Shown here: positions 32,249-40,772 of the stretch, in pieces
How the letters are laid out: each line of letters begins with the position of its first letter
Numbering within the stretch: the stretch's first letter is position 1
Source: Butyricicoccus pullicaecorum
GTDB lineage: Bacteria > Bacillota > Clostridia > Oscillospirales > Butyricicoccaceae
Assembly (NCBI GenBank): GCA_018366195.1
Contig: JAGZIN010000017.1
Location: 1-60,208, forward strand
DNA length: 60,208 nucleotides
Direction: 5' to 3'
The notes under the pieces: generated by a model
Databases searched by the model: none
Seen by the model: only the letters and a program-made list of their open reading frames with translations
Told to the model about the DNA's origin: nothing
Program-made: the position numbers and the translations under genes

Positions 32249-33823
32249 TTGGAACTCGAATTGAATTTGTTAAAACCGCAGGAACGTGTTTCCTTGCAGC
32301 TGCGGGTGCTGTATGAAAAGGCAGGATTCCGACAGTATCATATGGGACGGTTTGAAGAATATGGTTTGTATCAGCAGAATCAACGGTTCCTGCCCTCTGA
32401 ACAGGTCATTACATTTACAGATTTAGACGGCCGCTTGGTGGCACTCAAGCCAGATGTGACGCTTTCCATCGCAAAAAATGCGCCAATCGAACCCAATGAA
32501 TGTGGAAGGTTCTATTATCAGGAGAAGGTCTATCGCCCCAGTCATGAGAGTCACACCTTTCAGGAAATCAGCCAGATGGGGCTGGAATGTATTGGAAACG
32601 TAGATGAAGCGGTTACCGCGCAGGCAGTCTCGTTGGCGATTCAAAGTTTGGCGCTAACAGGGCAGGAATATATTTTGGAAATCAGCCACATGGGATTTGT
32701 CACAGGATTATTGGACGCTGTGGGTGCGCCGGAGACCATTCGGGCACAGCTTATGACCTGTATTCAAAATAGAAACTGGCATGACTTACAGGACTGTGCC
32801 ATAGCTGCGGGATTGTCTAAGCAGGGCATAGATGCGCTTTGTAAGCTGGGGGATTTATCTGGTGCATGGCAGGAAGTGTTGGAAGATGCAGAAACCTTGG
32901 CACTCAACGCTGCCATGGGCGCAGCGCTTTCTGAACTGCGTGTGCTGTGTGAATCACTTTCCGGACAGACAGAACATTTGAGACTGGAGCTTTCCCTTGT
33001 AAATGATATGAAGTATTACAACGGTATTGTTCTGCAAGGATTTTTGGCAGGTCTGCCGCGTGCAGTGCTCAAGGGCGGGCGGTATGATCCAATGGCGGCA
33101 CAGTTCCGTCCGGGGACGCGGGCAATCGGATATGCGCTGTATTTAGATGCACTCAATCGTCTGGATTGTATGGATATCGCAGAAAAACAGGAACCCGCCA
33201 TGCTCAATGTTGCACTTCCGAAGGGAAGGCTGGGGGACAAGGTCTATCACATGCTGGCAAGTGTGGGATATGGCTGTCCGGAAAATTATCATGAAACGCG
33301 AAAGCTGGTGGTAGAAAACCCACAAGCTGGAATTCGCTATTTTTTGGTAAAGCCAAGCGATGTCACTATTTATGTGGAGCATGGAGCCGCAGACGTTGGA
33401 ATTGTGGGAAAGGATATCTTGGAGGAGTCTGGAGCCGATGTCTATGAACTGCTGGACACGGGACTGGGAAGATGTGATATGTGCGTAGCAGGACGGGAGG
33501 GCTTTGTCGATGACCCCAGCCGCACGCTGCGTGTTGCAACCAAGTTTGTCAATATCACAAAGCGATATTATGCTTCGCAGGGGCGGGATATTGATATTAT
33601 CAAACTCAATGGCTCGATTGAATTGGCACCGCTTTTGGGGCTTTCCGATGTCATTGTGGATATTGTGGAGACTGGTACAACACTCAAGGAGAATCATTTG
33701 ACCGTACTGGAACGATTTATGCCGATTTCCGCACGCTTTATTGCAAACCGTGCCAGCTTTCCGTTGAAAGGAAAGAAAATCGGAGCATTGTTAAACAGTC
33801 TGCGTGAGATGATTGTCCCATAA
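32249..33823 (+). CDS. hisZ-hisG: fused HisZ-HisG: regulatory and catalytic ATP phosphoribosyltransferase
   Basis: First committed step: ATP plus PRPP to phosphoribosyl-ATP. In short-form organisms HisG needs the separate HisRS-like subunit HisZ; here both are in one 524-residue chain. Residues 1-310 are HisZ, with class-II motif 2 (Phe-Tyr-Tyr-Gln-Glu-Lys-Val-Tyr-Arg-Pro) and Lys-Gly-Gly-Arg-Tyr-Asp. Residues 318-524 are a complete short HisG beginning Met-Leu-Asn-Val-Ala-Leu-Pro-Lys-Gly-Arg-Leu and including the PRPP loop Asp-Ile-Val-Glu-Thr-Gly-Thr-Thr. The start is TTG after AGGAGGGAG. The Met at residue 318 has only a weak AGGA ahead, so separate HisG initiation is possible but unlikely. 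A 135-base gap to hisD may hold a second promoter. Confidence 0.93.
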   Translation: MELELNLLKPQERVSLQLRVLYEKAGFRQYHMGRFEEYGLYQQNQRFLPSEQVITFTDLDGRLVALKPDVTLSIAKNAPIEPNECGRFYYQEKVYRPSHESHTFQEISQMGLECIGNVDEAVTAQAVSLAIQSLALTGQEYILEISHMGFVTGLLDAVGAPETIRAQLMTCIQNRNWHDLQDCAIAAGLSKQGIDALCKLGDLSGAWQEVLEDAETLALNAAMGAALSELRVLCESLSGQTEHLRLELSLVNDMKYYNGIVLQGFLAGLPRAVLKGGRYDPMAAQFRPGTRAIGYALYLDALNRLDCMDIAEKQEPAMLNVALPKGRLGDKVYHMLASVGYGCPENYHETRKLVVENPQAGIRYFLVKPSDVTIYVEHGAADVGIVGKDILEESGADVYELLDTGLGRCDMCVAGREGFVDDPSRTLRVATKFVNITKRYYASQGRDIDIIKLNGSIELAPLLGLSDVIVDIVETGTTLKENHLTVLERFMPISARFIANRASFPLKGKKIGALLNSLREMIVP

Positions 33824-33865
33824 TGGACACAATCCAAACGATGCTTCAAATAGAAGGGAGATGTT

Positions 33866-34921
33866 ATGATGCCTGTTTTTCTTTCGCAGGAGGCTGCCGG
33901 ATTGGCACCGTATACGCCCGGAGAGCAGCCGCAAAATCAGCAATATATCAAGTTGAATACAAATGAAAGCCCATTTCCTCCTTCAGAGCAGGTCTATCAA
34001 GCGATTTTACAAGAAAAAGCACTCAATTTATATTCAGACCCTACCTGCAAAGAGTTGCATGAAACGCTGGCAAAACGCTATGGAGTGCAGCCGGAGAATG
34101 TGATTTCCGGCAATGGTTCCGACGAAATTTTGGCGTTTGCGTTTCGTGCTTTCTGTGGGAAAGGCAGACCGGTTGCCTATGCAGATATCACTTATGGGTT
34201 TTATCAGGCACAGACTGCATTGTTTGGGCTGACTGCTCACCAGATTCCGCTGCGAGAGGACTTGACTCTGAGCATTCAGGATTATATGGATTTTTCAGGT
34301 ATGATTGTGATTGCAAATCCCAATGCACCAACCGGAATGGCAGTCCCTCGCGCAGAGATTCAAAAGCTGTTGGATAGAAACCCCGAGCGGGTGGTACTCA
34401 TTGATGAAGCGTACGTGGATTTTGGCGGGCAAAGCTGTGTGCCGCTCATCAATCAATATCAGAACCTGTTGGTGGTGCAAACCATGTCTAAAAGCCGACA
34501 GCTTGCGGGCGCACGTTTGGGATATGCTTTGGGCAGTACCGCGCTTATGGAGGCAATGAATCGGGTGAAATATAGCTTTAACCCTTATAATGTCAATCGA
34601 CTGACCATGGCAGCTGGGATTGCAGCAATGGAAGATGAAGCCTATTTTGCAAAGTGCTGTCAGACCATTCGGGAAGTCCGCGCATGGACCGAGAGAGAAC
34701 TGAAAAAGCTGGATTTTACGGTGCTGCCCTCACAAACGAATTTTGTATTTGCAAAATCAAATCGCCTTGCGGGTGTGGCGCTTTATCAGAAGCTGAAGCA
34801 ACAGGGAATTCTGATACGCTGGTTCGATTTGGCACGGATTCGAGAATATGTGCGCATCACAATTGGTACAAAAGAACAGATGGAGGCATTGATTGCCGAA
34901 TTGCACCGTATTTTGGCGTGA
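33866..34921 (+). CDS. hisC: histidinol-phosphate aminotransferase
   Basis: PLP enzyme converting imidazole-acetol phosphate to histidinol phosphate with glutamate. 351 residues; the PLP Lys is in Thr-Met-Ser-Lys-Ser-Arg-Gln-Leu-Ala-Gly, with Asn-Pro-Asn-Ala-Pro-Thr-Gly and Asp-Glu-Ala-Tyr upstream and the phosphate-binding Arg-Ile-Thr-Ile-Gly near the end. The start is one of two adjacent ATGs after GAAGGGAG. Confidence 0.95.
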   Translation: MMPVFLSQEAAGLAPYTPGEQPQNQQYIKLNTNESPFPPSEQVYQAILQEKALNLYSDPTCKELHETLAKRYGVQPENVISGNGSDEILAFAFRAFCGKGRPVAYADITYGFYQAQTALFGLTAHQIPLREDLTLSIQDYMDFSGMIVIANPNAPTGMAVPRAEIQKLLDRNPERVVLIDEAYVDFGGQSCVPLINQYQNLLVVQTMSKSRQLAGARLGYALGSTALMEAMNRVKYSFNPYNVNRLTMAAGIAAMEDEAYFAKCCQTIREVRAWTERELKKLDFTVLPSQTNFVFAKSNRLAGVALYQKLKQQGILIRWFDLARIREYVRITIGTKEQMEALIAELHRILA

Positions 34922-34938
34922 TAAAGGGAGGGATTCAA

Positions 34939-35526
34939 ATGCGTCATGCATTGATTGAACGAAATACAAAGGAGACACAGATTCGGCTGGAACTGGAACT
35001 GGACGGTGTGGGGAAGGCAGAGATTTCCACAGGCTGTGGATTTCTTGACCACATGCTGGAGGTGTTTGCGCGGCATGGAGATTTTGATTTGACGGTATGC
35101 TGTCAGGGAGATACCGAGATTGATGACCATCACAGTGTAGAAGACGTTGGAATTTGTTTGGGTCAGGCATTTGACAGGGCGTTGGGAGAGAAGCGGGGAA
35201 TCGTGCGCTATGGACAGTTCTTTTTGGCGATGGACGAAGCTTTGATTTTGTGTGCCTGTGATCTTTCGGGACGAGATTATCTTGGTTGGGTCGTTGATTT
35301 GCCCAGCCCTCGGGTGGGCAGCTTTGACACGGAACTTGTCAAGGAGTTCTGGCTGGCATTTGTTCGAAATTGTCCGGCATCGCTTCACATTCGTCAGGCA
35401 GCAGGAGAAAATACCCACCATATTATAGAAGCCATCTTCAAAGGCATGGGAAGAACCTTGAAGGCTGCTGCTGCAATGGACCCAAAGCATGAAAATGAAA
35501 TTCCCAGCACCAAGGGCGTACTATAA
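34939..35526 (+). CDS. hisB: imidazoleglycerol-phosphate dehydratase
   Basis: Dehydrates imidazoleglycerol phosphate. 195 residues; the two metal-binding repeats are Phe-Leu-Asp-His-Met-Leu and Asp-Asp-His-His-Ser-Val-Glu-Asp, and His-Ile-Arg-Gln-...-Asn-Thr-His-His-Ile-Ile-Glu-Ala later. It is the monofunctional form, with phosphatase supplied by hisK. ATG 34939 follows AAAGGGAGG; a longer frame that reaches back into hisC is rejected. Confidence 0.96.
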   Translation: MRHALIERNTKETQIRLELELDGVGKAEISTGCGFLDHMLEVFARHGDFDLTVCCQGDTEIDDHHSVEDVGICLGQAFDRALGEKRGIVRYGQFFLAMDEALILCACDLSGRDYLGWVVDLPSPRVGSFDTELVKEFWLAFVRNCPASLHIRQAAGENTHHIIEAIFKGMGRTLKAAAAMDPKHENEIPSTKGVL

Positions 35527-35539
35527 GGTTGGTGATTTT

Positions 35540-36151
35540 ATGATTGCAATTGTAGATTATGGTGTTGGAAATCTATTTTCCTTGTCCTCTAGTCTCAAGG
35601 CATTGGGGCTAGCGGCAGAGGTTACCAGCAATCCGGAAAGACTGCGTGCAGCAGACCGTGTGATTCTTCCGGGAGTTGGTGCGTTTGGGGACGCGCGTGC
35701 AAAGCTGGACGCAGCCGGTCTGGTGTCGGTGCTTCGAGAAGAAGCGGAGCATAAGCCTCTGTTGGGAATCTGTCTGGGAATGCAGCTTCTCTTTGAACAA
35801 AGCTTTGAATATGGAACACATGAGGGATTGGGCTTTGTGCAGGGACAGGTTGCAGCACTAGAGGAGGACTTGACCGATAAAACATTAAAGGTACCGCACA
35901 TGGGCTGGAATCGTTTGCAGATTTGCCGGCAAGACCCACTTTTTCGCAATATCAACGATGGTGCGTATGTTTATTATATACATAGCTACTATGCTCGAAA
36001 TTGTGCAGACAGCACGCTCGCGGTTTCTCAGTATGGCAATGTAGCGGTCACAGGGGCAGTGCGCAGAGGCAATGTCTGGGGCACACAGTTCCACCCGGAA
36101 AAATCTGGGGAAACTGGACTTGCGATTTTGAAAGCGTTTTCAGAGATATAA
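35540..36151 (+). CDS. hisH: imidazole glycerol phosphate synthase, glutaminase subunit
   Basis: Class-I glutamine amidotransferase that feeds ammonia to HisF. 203 residues with the nucleophile in Gly-Ile-Cys-Leu-Gly-Met-Gln-Leu-Leu-Phe-Glu, the oxyanion Pro-Gly-Val-Gly-Ala-Phe, and the catalytic His-Glu pair in Gln-Phe-His-Pro-Glu-Lys-Ser. ATG 35540 gives the normal N-terminus Ile-Ala-Ile-Val-Asp-Tyr-Gly-Val-Gly-Asn-Leu. Confidence 0.96.
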   Translation: MIAIVDYGVGNLFSLSSSLKALGLAAEVTSNPERLRAADRVILPGVGAFGDARAKLDAAGLVSVLREEAEHKPLLGICLGMQLLFEQSFEYGTHEGLGFVQGQVAALEEDLTDKTLKVPHMGWNRLQICRQDPLFRNINDGAYVYYIHSYYARNCADSTLAVSQYGNVAVTGAVRRGNVWGTQFHPEKSGETGLAILKAFSEI

Positions 36152-36163
36152 GGAGGAAAACCA

Positions 36164-36883
36164 ATGCAGATTTTTCCTGCCATTGACCTGTCTGGCGGAC
36201 AGGTGGTGCGTTTGTATCAGGGTGATTATGATAAGATGACAGTTTACGGCACAGAACCCTGTGCGGTGGCAAAAGCCTTTCTGGAGGCGGGTGCAAAATA
36301 TCTCCATGTCGTGGATTTGGACGGCGCACGAGATGGAACCCTTGCAAATCTTTCTCCGATTGCGGATATTGTACGGCAGGGTGGATTGTATATCGAGGTT
36401 GGAGGCGGGATTCGCACCGAGGAGCGGATTGCGCAGTATCTGGAATTGGGTGTGAACCGATGTATCTTAGGAACGGCTGCGGTCAAAGATTTTGATTTTA
36501 CTGCGCATGTGGCACAAACCTATGGCAATCAAATTGCCGTGGGTGTCGATGCACGTGATGGATATGTGGCAATCAATGGTTGGAAAGAGCTGTCACAGGA
36601 AAAGGGACTCGAATTGTGTCGGCGGCTCTACGCAGCGGGTGTCCAGACCATTATTTATACGGACATCAGCAGAGATGGTGCAGAACAGGGAACCAATTTG
36701 CAGGTATATCAGGAGCTTGCCAAAATCAGCGGATTGCAGGTCACGGCATCAGGGGGAATCAGCTCTCTGGAAGAATTGCGGCAATTACAAAAAATAGGAA
36801 CCCATGCGGCAATCTTGGGAAAAGCCCTGTACACAGGACGGTTGGATTTGAAAACCGTGATTGAGGAGGTGGGAGCATGTTAG
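36164..36883 (+). CDS. hisA: ProFAR isomerase (HisA)
   Basis: Amadori isomerase of the phosphoribosyl-formimino intermediate. 239-residue half-barrel-repeat TIM barrel with the catalytic Asp in Ala-Ile-Asp-Leu-Ser-Gly-Gly and the second in Tyr-Thr-Asp-Ile-Ser-Arg-Asp-Gly; phosphate loops Gly-Gly-Gly-Ile-Arg and Ala-Ser-Gly-Gly-Ile. Starts after AAGGAGG and overlaps hisF by 7 bases. Confidence 0.96.
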   Translation: MQIFPAIDLSGGQVVRLYQGDYDKMTVYGTEPCAVAKAFLEAGAKYLHVVDLDGARDGTLANLSPIADIVRQGGLYIEVGGGIRTEERIAQYLELGVNRCILGTAAVKDFDFTAHVAQTYGNQIAVGVDARDGYVAINGWKELSQEKGLELCRRLYAAGVQTIIYTDISRDGAEQGTNLQVYQELAKISGLQVTASGGISSLEELRQLQKIGTHAAILGKALYTGRLDLKTVIEEVGAC

Positions 36884-37632
36884 CCAAACGAATCATTCCG
36901 TGTTTAGATGTGAAAAACGGACGGGTGGTAAAAGGCATAAACTTCGAAGGCTTGCAGGATATCGCAAATCCGGTAGAAATGGCTCGTTTTTACAATGCTT
37001 CTGGTGCAGATGAACTGGTTTTTTATGATATCACCGCTTCTGCGGAGGGACGCAGCCTGTTTACAGATGCTTTGCGGCAGGTTGCCAGTGAAATCTTCAT
37101 TCCTTTAACCGTAGGCGGCGGAATCCGTACACTGGAGGATTTTGACCGCGTGCTGAAATGCGGCGCGGACAAGGTCAGTGTGAACTCTGGTGCGATTGCT
37201 GACCCGAGTATCATCGGGGCAGCCGCAAAAAAATATGGGAATCAGTGTGTGGTGTTGTCGATGGACGTCAAACGGGTTGATGGACAGTTTCGGCTTTTTG
37301 CCAAGGGCGGCAGAGAGGATACCGGAATAGATGCAATCGCATGGGCGGTCAAGGCAGCTTCCGATGGCGCTGGAGAAATTGTGCTCAATTCCATTGATAC
37401 AGATGGGGTGAAAAACGGCTTTGATTTGGAGATGCTAGATACATTGGCGTCCAGAGTACAAATACCCATTGTTGCAAGCGGCGGTGCGGGAAATATGGAG
37501 CATTTTGCCGAGCTGTTTACACATCAGGGAATTGATGCCGGATTGGCCGCTTCGATTTTTCACACAGGGCAGGTAGAAATCCGAGAACTAAAGCGCTTTC
37601 TCTTTGATAAGGGAGTTCCGATGCGTATTTGA
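36877..37632 (+). CDS. hisF: imidazole glycerol phosphate synthase, cyclase subunit
   Basis: Closes the imidazole ring and releases AICAR. 251-residue TIM barrel; catalytic Asp residues in Ile-Pro-Cys-Leu-Asp-Val-Lys-Asn-Gly-Arg-Val-Val-Lys-Gly and Asn-Ser-Ile-Asp-Thr-Asp-Gly. Phosphate sites Gly-Gly-Gly-Ile-Arg and Ala-Ser-Gly-Gly-Ala-Gly are intact. Overlap with hisA suggests coupled translation. Confidence 0.97.
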   Translation: MLAKRIIPCLDVKNGRVVKGINFEGLQDIANPVEMARFYNASGADELVFYDITASAEGRSLFTDALRQVASEIFIPLTVGGGIRTLEDFDRVLKCGADKVSVNSGAIADPSIIGAAAKKYGNQCVVLSMDVKRVDGQFRLFAKGGREDTGIDAIAWAVKAASDGAGEIVLNSIDTDGVKNGFDLEMLDTLASRVQIPIVASGGAGNMEHFAELFTHQGIDAGLAASIFHTGQVEIRELKRFLFDKGVPMRI

Positions 37633-37648
37633 TAGGAGGTATGCTCAA

Positions 37649-38284
37649 ATGGAGCTGAAATTTGACGAACAGGGACTGATTCCTGCGATTGTGCAGGACC
37701 ATTATACCAAGCAGGTGCTGACCTTAGCTTATATGAATCGGGAAAGCCTTGCCGTGACCATAGACGAGCGGCGTACCTGCTTTTGGAGCCGCAGCCGTCA
37801 GGAATTATGGCGCAAAGGAGATACCTCTGGAGCCATCCAGCATGTTGTCAGCATTACGGCTGATTGTGACGGAGATGCACTTGTGGTAGAGGTGGTCAAG
37901 GACGGACCAGCTTGCCATACAGGGGAGGAAAGTTGTTTTTTCCAACCGGTCTACCTTTCGGAGGAACTCAAGCAGTTCAGCTATGAAGGGCTGTATCAGC
38001 TGATTGCAGGACGTAAGGCTGTGCCGAAAGAAGGCAGCTACACGACATACCTTTTTGAAAAAGGATTGGATAAAATTTTGAAAAAGGTTGGGGAGGAATG
38101 TACAGAGGTTATCATTGGAGGGTGTAAGCAGGATTGGGAGGAGACCGTCTATGAAATTGCAGACCTTACCTATCATGTGATGGTGCTGATGGTACAACTG
38201 GGAATCACCGTGGAGGATATCACACGGGAGCTGGAAAAGCGGCATGTCATGGATTATAAGGTCAAGCAGGAGCGGCTGCAATGA
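37649..38284 (+). CDS. hisI: bifunctional PR-AMP cyclohydrolase / PR-ATP pyrophosphohydrolase
   Basis: HisIE fusion for steps two and three. 211 residues: the HisI domain (1-110) with Thr-Cys-Phe-Trp-Ser-Arg-Ser-Arg, Asp-Cys-Asp-Gly-Asp-Ala and the metal-binding Cys-His-Thr-Gly; the HisE domain (115-211) with Lys-Lys-Val-Gly-Glu-Glu-Cys-Thr-Glu-Val. ATG 37649 follows AGGAGGT; a longer frame overlaps hisF. Its stop overlaps the hisK start (ATGA). Confidence 0.95.
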   Translation: MELKFDEQGLIPAIVQDHYTKQVLTLAYMNRESLAVTIDERRTCFWSRSRQELWRKGDTSGAIQHVVSITADCDGDALVVEVVKDGPACHTGEESCFFQPVYLSEELKQFSYEGLYQLIAGRKAVPKEGSYTTYLFEKGLDKILKKVGEECTEVIIGGCKQDWEETVYEIADLTYHVMVLMVQLGITVEDITRELEKRHVMDYKVKQERLQ

Positions 38285-39114
38285 GAAACAGCCCATTTCT
38301 TTGTTCTGTGCATACGCATACAACTCTGTGCGATGGAAAGGATAGCATGGAAGACATGGTATCAGCGGCTTATACAGCTGGTGTGCGGTATTATGGGATA
38401 TCCAGCCACAGCCATACGCCGATTGCACAGGATCAGGGGTTGGTGCTGCCGCAGGATATGACAGCCTATTGCAGGGTGGCGGAACGACTCCAAAAGCAGT
38501 ATGAAGGAAAGATGGAGATTTTGCTGGGATTGGAGTGGGACAGTTGTGCAGACGTCAGCTTTGATGGATTTGCATACTGGATTGGAAGCGTGCACCACCT
38601 AAAATGCCAAAGTGGAGCTTATTATGCGGTAGATTTAGATGCTGAAACCCTGATTTCTTGTCAGCAGGAAGCCTTTTATGGTGATGTGTATGCCATGATA
38701 CAGGCGTATTTTGAACAGATTGCACAGGTTGCAGCACTGCGCCCTCCGATTTTGGGACACATGGACTTGATTACAAAATGCAATGCAGGAAATCGTTTTT
38801 TTGATGAAGAGGAAAAAATTTATCAGGAGATGGCGCTGCAAGCATTACAGGCGGTCAATCCGCTGCAAACGGTGCTGGAGGTGAATACTGGTGCAATGGC
38901 GCGAGGGTATCGAAAAACACCATATCCGGCACTCTTTTTGCTGAAAGAATGGCGTGCCAGAGGCGGACAAATCGTGATTACGGCAGATGCACATACGAAG
39001 GAAGGAATTGTTTATGGCTATGCTGATGCAATTGCGTTTGCTGAGCAGGCAGGCTTCAAAGAATCGGTGATATTGACTGCAAACGGTTGGATTCCGTGCC
39101 CTTTGCATGAATAA
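38281..39114 (+). CDS. hisK: histidinol-phosphatase, PHP family
   Basis: Removes phosphate from histidinol phosphate. 277 residues of the PHP fold, with metal ligands in Val-His-Thr-His-Thr, Ser-Ser-His-Ser-His, Gly-His-Met-Asp-Leu and Thr-Ala-Asp-Ala-His. It ends the operon and completes the route from PRPP/ATP to histidine. Confidence 0.92.
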   Translation: MRNSPFLCSVHTHTTLCDGKDSMEDMVSAAYTAGVRYYGISSHSHTPIAQDQGLVLPQDMTAYCRVAERLQKQYEGKMEILLGLEWDSCADVSFDGFAYWIGSVHHLKCQSGAYYAVDLDAETLISCQQEAFYGDVYAMIQAYFEQIAQVAALRPPILGHMDLITKCNAGNRFFDEEEKIYQEMALQALQAVNPLQTVLEVNTGAMARGYRKTPYPALFLLKEWRARGGQIVITADAHTKEGIVYGYADAIAFAEQAGFKESVILTANGWIPCPLHE

Positions 39115-39130
39115 AAGGGAAAAGCATAAT

Positions 39131-39161
39131 AAAACACGGTCTGCTCAGCAGACCGTGTTTT
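39131..39161. terminator. bidirectional terminator ending the his operon
   Basis: Perfect 15-bp inverted repeat AAAACACGGTCTGCT / AGCAGACCGTGTTTT around a single C, with T-runs in both directions. Confidence 0.9.
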
Positions 39162-39169
39162 GTTTGAGC

Positions 39170-39475
39170 TTATCTGGATTTTAACATTTTAAGACCGACC
39201 TCAATCAGTCGCAGCCCGCAGTGATAGTAATCGCCCATCAAATCGTAAATGCTGTCCTCGGACAGTACGCCGCGATGGAGTGTTTTGGGAATTCGGTTGT
39301 TTTTGTCATCTTCCAAATCCTGTTCGCGCTGCTCACTGTAATAGTATTCGATGAGTGCTTGATAACGGTCGGTGTTTTCCTCCATAAAATCTAAGATGTT
39401 CTGAAGAGCTTCTATTTTTTCGGTTTGTTCATTGAGAATATGTTCCATTTTTGTGATATGTGTATAATCTGTCAT
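39170..39475 (-). CDS. DUF4298 domain protein
   Basis: 101-residue soluble, helical, acidic protein; the C-terminal Leu-Ser-Glu-Asp-Ser-Ile-Tyr-Asp-Leu-Met-Gly-Asp-Tyr-Tyr matches the DUF4298 family of unknown function. A coiled-coil-like stretch lies at about 8-35. ATG 39475 has AGGAGAG 6 bases before it. Confidence 0.75.
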   Translation of the reverse strand: MTDYTHITKMEHILNEQTEKIEALQNILDFMEENTDRYQALIEYYYSEQREQDLEDDKNNRIPKTLHRGVLSEDSIYDLMGDYYHCGLRLIEVGLKMLKSR

Positions 39476-39534
39476 GCAATCTCTCCTATGTGAGCGTTGG
39501 CTCTTTGCGAATCTACTGGGATTTTGAGGAGCGG

Positions 39535-40098
39535 TTAAAAAATAGTGTACAAGATGACGCCCAATACGCCGCTGCCCGCCATTACATAAATGGGATTGCA
39601 TTTCCATTTTCGAAGGATAAAAAATGCAGCCACAAAGATGATACATGCAACCCTGTCAATTTGTCCTAGATTGGAGGGCAGTGTTCGCTGACCGTAGACT
39701 GCCAGAATGAGCAGTGAAATACCTGCTGATGCAATCATGGCAACAACAGCAGGACGCAGCCCTGCGAGCACGCCCTGAATCAGAGAAAGCCCGCGGAAGC
39801 GATTATAAATATATGCCAGTGTTAGAACAATGATACAGGAAGGAAACACACAGCCCAGCGTGGAAATAATCGCGCCGGGGATTCCAGCGGTTTGAATCCC
39901 GACAAAGGTTGCGGAGTTTATGGCAATGGGACCGGGGGTCATTTCAGAAATGGTCATGATGTCTGCAAATTGTGGCATGGTGAGCCAGGAATGGATATCG
40001 ACCACCTGATTTTGAATGAGCGGCATGGCGGCATGCCCGCCGCCAATGCTGAATAATCCGATTTGAAAAAAGCTCCAGAAAAGCTCCCAATAAATCAT
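39535..40098 (-). CDS. chromate-transporter family protein, half 1
   Basis: 187-residue CHR-family membrane protein. Family motif Phe-Ser-Ile-Gly-Gly-Gly-His-Ala-Ala-Met-Pro-Leu-Ile near residue 16 and Met-Thr-Pro-Gly-Pro-Ile-Ala-Ile-Asn in the next segment. It is one half of the double-length ChrA and probably works with the gene just upstream, which it overlaps by 4 bases. Such short pairs occur widely in Firmicutes; chromate export has been shown for some, and the natural anion is uncertain. Confidence 0.85.
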   Translation of the reverse strand: MIYWELFWSFFQIGLFSIGGGHAAMPLIQNQVVDIHSWLTMPQFADIMTISEMTPGPIAINSATFVGIQTAGIPGAIISTLGCVFPSCIIVLTLAYIYNRFRGLSLIQGVLAGLRPAVVAMIASAGISLLILAVYGQRTLPSNLGQIDRVACIIFVAAFFILRKWKCNPIYVMAGSGVLGVILYTIF

Positions 40099-40673
40099 TT
40101 TTGTGTTTGCTCCTTTCGTGCTTTTCCCGAATAGCAGGTGTCAATTGCGCCGATGATTCCACAGACCAAAATAATCACAATGATATTTATATGCAGAAAG
40201 CGAGTTGCCGCAAAAGACCCGACCAGTACAAGCAAAGGGAGGAGCCTTTTCTGCTGCAAAACCGTCTTTGCCATATTGAGCACAATATCCAGAATTACGG
40301 CAGCGACACCACAGAGCATACCGTTCATGACAAGACTCACAATCATATTGTCACGAAAGGCTTGATAAAATAAAGAAATGATAGAAATGATGATAAGGGG
40401 CGGTAAGATTGTGCCAAGAACGGTCAGAAGTGCTCCGGAAATGCCTGCAACATGGTAACCAACCAGAATAGAGGCGTTAATGGCGATGGCACCAGGAGAG
40501 GACTGAGCGATGGCGGTGAAATCCAGCATTTCCTGCTCCTCAATCCAGTGCAAATCATCTACAAATTTTTTGCGCATAAGCGGAACAATCACATAACCGC
40601 CGCCGAAGGTACAGGCGCTCAGCTGAAAGGTAGAAAAAAATAGTTGTTTCAATTTTTGTCTTTGGGTTTTCAC
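40095..40673 (-). CDS. chromate-transporter family protein, half 2
   Basis: 192 residues with the same family motifs: Thr-Phe-Gly-Gly-Gly-Tyr-Val-Ile-Val-Pro-Leu-Met and Gln-Ser-Ser-Pro-Gly-Ala-Ile-Ala-Ile-Asn. The start is GTG. The two halves would insert in opposite topologies and form a heterodimer. The variant residues after Gly-Gly-Gly (Tyr against His) help tell the halves apart. Confidence 0.85.
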   Translation of the reverse strand: MKTQRQKLKQLFFSTFQLSACTFGGGYVIVPLMRKKFVDDLHWIEEQEMLDFTAIAQSSPGAIAINASILVGYHVAGISGALLTVLGTILPPLIIISIISLFYQAFRDNMIVSLVMNGMLCGVAAVILDIVLNMAKTVLQQKRLLPLLVLVGSFAATRFLHINIIVIILVCGIIGAIDTCYSGKARKEQTQK

Positions 40674-40772
40674 AGGCTCACAACCTTTTATGTTTCTGAT
40701 GGATTAGAAAGGTTTTTTTCGGTTTGTTATTTTGACAAAGAAGCCGTTGCAGCGGATTTCGATGGCGGCCAT

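Noticed and set aside
34654..34938. 95-codon extension of hisB into hisC
   Set aside because: A strong ribosome site and the conserved HisB N-terminus lie at 34939; the extension overlaps hisC in another frame.
36128..36141. TGAAAGCGTTTTCA, a perfect match to the catabolite-response (cre) consensus
   Set aside because: It is inside the last codons of hisH (Leu-Lys-Ala-Phe-Ser), far from any promoter. A coding coincidence is more likely than carbon control of the his operon.
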